Source of the DNA: Frankiales bacterium | GTDB taxonomy: Bacteria; Actinomycetota; Actinomycetes; Mycobacteriales; SCTD01 | Length of the DNA stretch: 14,495 bases | Reading direction: 5' to 3' | Assembly (NCBI GenBank): GCA_025965755.1 | Contig: JAOPWI010000218.1 | Span: forward strand, 1-14,495 | In this document: positions 12,881 to 14,495 of the stretch, piece after piece | Position numbering within the stretch: the stretch's first letter is position 1 | Layout: each line of letters begins with the position of its first letter | Made by a program: the position numbers and the translations under genes | Notes under the pieces: model-generated | The model's database searches: none | What the model saw: only the letters and a program-made list of their open reading frames with translations | Told to the model about the DNA's origin: nothing

Positions 12881-14495
12881 TCACGGTGCACCGGGCAAAC
12901 TCTCGCAGGCGATGCCGTCGCCGTCGGCGTCGAGCCGTGCCACGTCGCCGTAGTACGGGTAATAGGTCTCGTACCAGTCCTGCGCCTCGCGCCAGCGCGA
13001 GAAGTCGCTGCAGTTCTTGCTGTCACCGGGATTGGCCGGCTGCCCGGTAGGGCTGGGGCTGGCCGAAGGGCTGGGGCTGGCGGTCGGGGTCGGGCTGGCA
13101 GTTCGGCTCGGGCTGGCGCTCGGGCTCGGGCTGGCGCTCGGGCTGGCGGTTGGGCTCGGGCTGGCGCTCGGGCCCGCGCTCGCGCTTGCCGCAGGACTCG
13201 GACTAGCGGGCGCGGCGCTTCCACAGTTGCTGATCATCTGGGCGAGCGCGTCGTACTCGGCTTGCGTGACGGTCAGCGTCCAGCGCTTCTTGATGTTGGA
13301 CCAGTCGGTTGCGTAGGTGCACCAGTAGGCCGTCAGAGGGGGTTTCCACGCCTCCGGGCCGGAGGCGCCCTTGGACTGGTTGACGTTGTCCTCAACCGCG
13401 ATCAGGTGCTCGGGGTTGCTGAGGTCGTTCGCGTAGGCCTGCTTCCGGGTGCGGTCCCAGTTATATGCGCCGGAGACGTGCGCGTTCTGCAGCGGCACCA
13501 TGTGGTCCACGTCCACGTCGCTGGCGTTCGTCCAGGTGGTGCCGGTGTACGGGTCGCGCCACTCCCCGCTGCCGACGGTTCCCGGGCAGGACGCCGTGAT
13601 CGTGGTGGCGCGCAGCGACTCGGCGATGAGCACTTCGGCGCGGGTGTCCTGGCAGTCGCTGTCGGCGTCGATCCAGTGCGGCCAGTCGTCCCGGCCGTAG
13701 GGGACGCTGGTGTTCTGCGCGGCGATGACCAGACCGGTGAGCGGGCTGGTCGGGCTGCTGGTGGGGGTCGGCGTGGCCGAACCGCCTGGGGCGTCGCCGA
13801 GGTAGTAGCCGAAGACGTCGACGATGAGATGGGTGCCGGAGCTGACGTAGACCGACACGCGTCCTTGATCACCGACGGATGCCAGGGCCGCGTTGGCGAT
13901 CACCTGCCCGCGGGTGAAGTTCAGGTTGGAGGAACCGCCTCGCTCGGCCCTGCCGGTGGGGAAGACCTGGGCGAACCCGGTCGCGTCAGCGGCGACGGCG
14001 GACACGCCGAGGACGACGGCCGACACCCCGGAGGTGGGCAGGGACTGCCGGTTGGTGGTGTTGAGCTGCAGCTCGGTCCCTGCGGCGGGCCTCTGCCCAT
14101 TGGTACCGAAGTAGTCCGAGGTGGTCCGGGTGTCCAGCTCGCGGGCGGGCTGGACGGCCTGGAACAGCCCCGCCGTGCTGGTGGCGGCGGTGCTGTTGGT
14201 GAAGTAGCCGGCGACATCGGCGAGCAGATGAGCGGCCTGGGAGGTGTAGAGGGTGACCTGGCCGTTGGCTCCGACGGGGACGATCACGAGGTTCGCGATG
14301 GTCTGACCCGCGCTGCTGGTGCCGATGTTGCTCGACGCGCCGAAGGCCGTGGTGCTGCCGGTCGGGACCACCTGCACGAAACCGGGCCGCTGGGTGCCGG
14401 TGGCTGTGACGTTCAGGGCGACCGCGGACACGCCAGAGGTGGGGACGCCGCCTCGGCCGGTCACCTGAAGCAGAACGCTGGCGCCCGCGCCAGGG
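12881..14495 (-). CDS. Secreted HNH (DUF1524/GmrSD-type) nuclease with excalibur domain (5' partial)
   Basis: The frame is open to the window edge; 537 residues are visible and the signal peptide must lie outside. A GTG at 14464 is in frame, but upstream residues (PGAGASVLLQV) clearly belong to the same domain. Two N-terminal repeats (about 1-100 and 107-230) share VPTSGVSAVALNVTATG / LPTSGVSAVVLGVSA, IANLVIVPVGANGQVTLY and HLLADVAGYF-type blocks, common in actinobacterial secreted proteins. Residues about 250-420 form the HNH nuclease: WIDADSDCQDTRAEVLIAES, DVDHMVPLQNAHVSGAYNWD (catalytic His at 331), YANDLSNPEHLIAVEDNVNQ and KPPLTAYWCTYATDW. A Ser/Pro/Ala linker (about 427-490) leads to an excalibur domain (NCSDFSRWREAQDWYE, LDADGDGIACE) predicted to bind calcium. 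Role: extracellular nucleic-acid degradation for nutrition or competition (inference). Confidence 0.85.
   Translation of the reverse strand, partial: PGAGASVLLQVTGRGGVPTSGVSAVALNVTATGTQRPGFVQVVPTGSTTAFGASSNIGTSSAGQTIANLVIVPVGANGQVTLYTSQAAHLLADVAGYFTNSTAATSTAGLFQAVQPARELDTRTTSDYFGTNGQRPAAGTELQLNTTNRQSLPTSGVSAVVLGVSAVAADATGFAQVFPTGRAERGGSSNLNFTRGQVIANAALASVGDQGRVSVYVSSGTHLIVDVFGYYLGDAPGGSATPTPTSSPTSPLTGLVIAAQNTSVPYGRDDWPHWIDADSDCQDTRAEVLIAESLRATTITASCPGTVGSGEWRDPYTGTTWTNASDVDVDHMVPLQNAHVSGAYNWDRTRKQAYANDLSNPEHLIAVEDNVNQSKGASGPEAWKPPLTAYWCTYATDWSNIKKRWTLTVTQAEYDALAQMISNCGSAAPASPSPAASASAGPSASPSPTASPSASPSPSASPSRTASPTPTASPSPSASPSPTGQPANPGDSKNCSDFSRWREAQDWYETYYPYYGDVARLDADGDGIACESLPGAP
13025..13215 (-). 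repeat. Low-complexity Ser/Pro/Ala-coding repeat of the nuclease linker
   Basis: Imperfect short units based on GGGCTGGCGCTCGGGCTC (plus strand) encode repeated SPSPSASPS-type residues joining the nuclease to the excalibur domain. Length is likely to vary by slippage between strains. Confidence 0.8.

Noticed and set aside
13025..13215. Regularly repeated GGGCTGGCGCTC units that could suggest a CRISPR-like or regulatory array
   Set aside because: The repeats have no spacers and encode the Ser/Pro linker of the nuclease in frame.

Overview
The window is very GC-rich, with strong G/C preference at third codon positions, several GTG starts, short 4-bp start/stop overlaps and protein families typical of Actinomycetia (DUF4913, TraG/VirD4-like coupling proteins, Kelch-RHS secreted proteins, excalibur-tailed nucleases). 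I read it as an accessory, insertion-riddled stretch of an actinobacterial chromosome or large plasmid. The genus cannot be fixed from the sequence.

Layout. (1) 1-1284, + strand: the end of a conjugative/integrative element module: C-terminus of a coupling-protein-like ATPase (cut by the window edge), a DUF4913 protein and a small excisionase-type helix-turn-helix protein, tightly packed. The integrase expected next to the excisionase is not there. (2) 1344-3848, mostly - strand: a graveyard of insertion sequences. A small membrane ORF is followed by an IS21-IstA/IS110 hybrid transposase ORF, IS21-type end repeats, a cysteine-rich zinc-ribbon ORF, and a dead IS3-family element (nonsense codon plus 67-bp tandem duplication in orfB). 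(3) About 3850-4518: no recognisable gene, ending in a leader where the RHS ribosome binding site can pair into a hairpin. (4) 4519-9143, + strand: a 1476-residue secreted Kelch + RHS/YD-repeat protein with a 61-residue hydrophobic, cysteine-flanked C-terminal tip. It overlaps by GTGA with a 65-residue two-helix membrane protein, a candidate immunity or partner protein. (5) 9191-10551: a second IS3-family element with clear terminal inverted repeats, inactivated by one frameshift in orfA and a 4-bp duplication in orfB. (6) 10552-11974: an MFS multidrug-type exporter that lost its original 5' end at the IS boundary. (7) 11975-12880: a short DUF4396 remnant and otherwise unassigned sequence. (8) 12881-14495, - strand: a secreted HNH (DUF1524/GmrSD-type) nuclease with two N-terminal beta-type repeats, a Ser/Pro linker and an excalibur domain; its N-terminus lies outside the window.

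How it fits together. The only modules that look intact are the conjugation-module tail, the RHS + small membrane protein pair and the secreted nuclease. The RHS pair and the nuclease are both surface or secreted products compatible with competition or nucleic-acid scavenging, but no functional link between them is shown. The repeated IS insertions, deletions and hybrid ORFs indicate that the region has been rearranged several times.

The most interesting candidate system is the RHS tip with its translationally coupled membrane partner.
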